Source of the DNA: Zizania palustris | Taxonomy: Eukaryota > Streptophyta > Magnoliopsida > Poales > Poaceae | DNA: 64,000 nt | Assembly: GCA_019279435.1 (NCBI GenBank) | Contig: JAAALK010000289.1 | Location: forward strand, 85,963,023 to 86,027,022 | Direction: 5' to 3' | In this document: piece after piece, positions 63,901 to 64,000 of the stretch | How the letters are laid out: every line of letters begins with the position of its first letter | How positions within the stretch are numbered: position 1 is the first letter of the stretch | Translations under genes and position numbers: made by a program | The notes under the pieces: generated by a model | The model's input: only the letters and a program-made list of their open reading frames with translations | What the model was told of the DNA's origin: nothing | Database searches by the model: none

Positions 63901-64000
63901 ACTCAGTATAAGAATAGCAATTTTGTATACTTTTTTTCAATAGAAGAATTGTTTATTAGTAGTTTTTTTAGCATATACATCACTTAGTCAAGCAATAGCA

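Larger units (their letters stand above)
53883..64000. mobile_element. Large FAR1-type MULE (right end outside window), two convergent genes
   Basis: Proposed from content: a FAR1/MULE transposase gene on minus (63232 to about 60074), a plant-mobile-domain-like gene on plus (56352 to about 59520), and one set of short CAGTAGT-type repeats through introns and spacers of both. The left limit near 53.9 kb is set by the end of Helitron 2; terminal repeats could not be paired. Both genes are decayed but keep many splice sites. Confidence 0.6.

Overview
This is a gene-poor stretch of a grass nuclear genome, most likely a panicoid grass. It is built almost entirely of transposable elements inserted into one another. 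The grass assignment rests on recognised family features: Maximus/SIRE-type Copia elements, several Tat-lineage Gypsy elements (two with a second RNase H, one with a Grande-like antisense ORF), a CACTA element full of GCCGAGTGCC subterminal repeats, Helitron ends of the maize type, and a FAR1-type Mutator-like element (MULE). I see no intact host gene, no rRNA or tRNA gene and no CRISPR array.

Region 1 (1-30.9 kb) is a nested set of LTR retrotransposons. Gypsy A (plus strand) supplies the oldest layer: its 5' LTR end, primer site and gag lie at 1-1214, the rest of gag-pol at 11.9-16.3 kb, and the integrase C-terminus at 30.56-30.80 kb. Copia-1 (1215-11884, both LTRs, 5-bp duplication AGCTT) interrupts Gypsy A gag. 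Gypsy B (16297-30560, minus strand, near-matching duplication GTACC/GTACT) interrupts Gypsy A integrase. Copia-2 (16435-22672, minus strand, same family as Copia-1) interrupts the 3' LTR of Gypsy B. Copia-2 has lost all of pol but keeps gag, primer site and 3' LTR, so it is a gag-only derivative.

Region 2 (30.9-39.6 kb) is Gypsy C, a Tat-type element with gag and protease, no recognisable reverse transcriptase or integrase, and an antisense plant-mobile-domain-like ORF before its 3' LTR. A solo LTR of the Gypsy A family (GTCGG duplication) sits in its gag. A solo LTR related to Gypsy B follows it.

Region 3 (39.6-51.2 kb) is AT-rich intergenic DNA with a 500-bp tandem repeat, an unassigned stretch at 41.7-43.2 kb, a CACTA transposon (43202-49348, TAC duplication) and a small non-autonomous LTR element (49406-50926, CTAGG duplication). 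The CACTA element has a 5'-truncated transposase gene but a seven-exon accessory (TNPA/Ptta-type) gene whose splice sites and frame are all intact, predicting about 555 residues.

Region 4 (51.2-53.9 kb) holds two adjoining Helitron-like elements on the minus strand. The larger one carries spliced fragments of at least two host genes: a peroxisomal Lon2-type protease and the universal-stress-protein domain of a protein kinase.

Region 5 (53.9-64.0 kb) appears to be one large MULE running off the right edge. It has two decayed, convergent, intron-containing genes: a plant-mobile-domain-like gene on the plus strand and a FAR1/MULE transposase gene on the minus strand. The heptamer CAGTAGT recurs about twenty times on one strand, almost only in introns and intergenic DNA. 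This resembles the motif pattern bound by anti-silencing proteins of Arabidopsis VANDAL elements and is my leading candidate for an undescribed system. Most coding sequence in the window is broken by stops and frameshifts. Where the two Copia copies can be compared, most of the stops are CAG-to-TAG changes.
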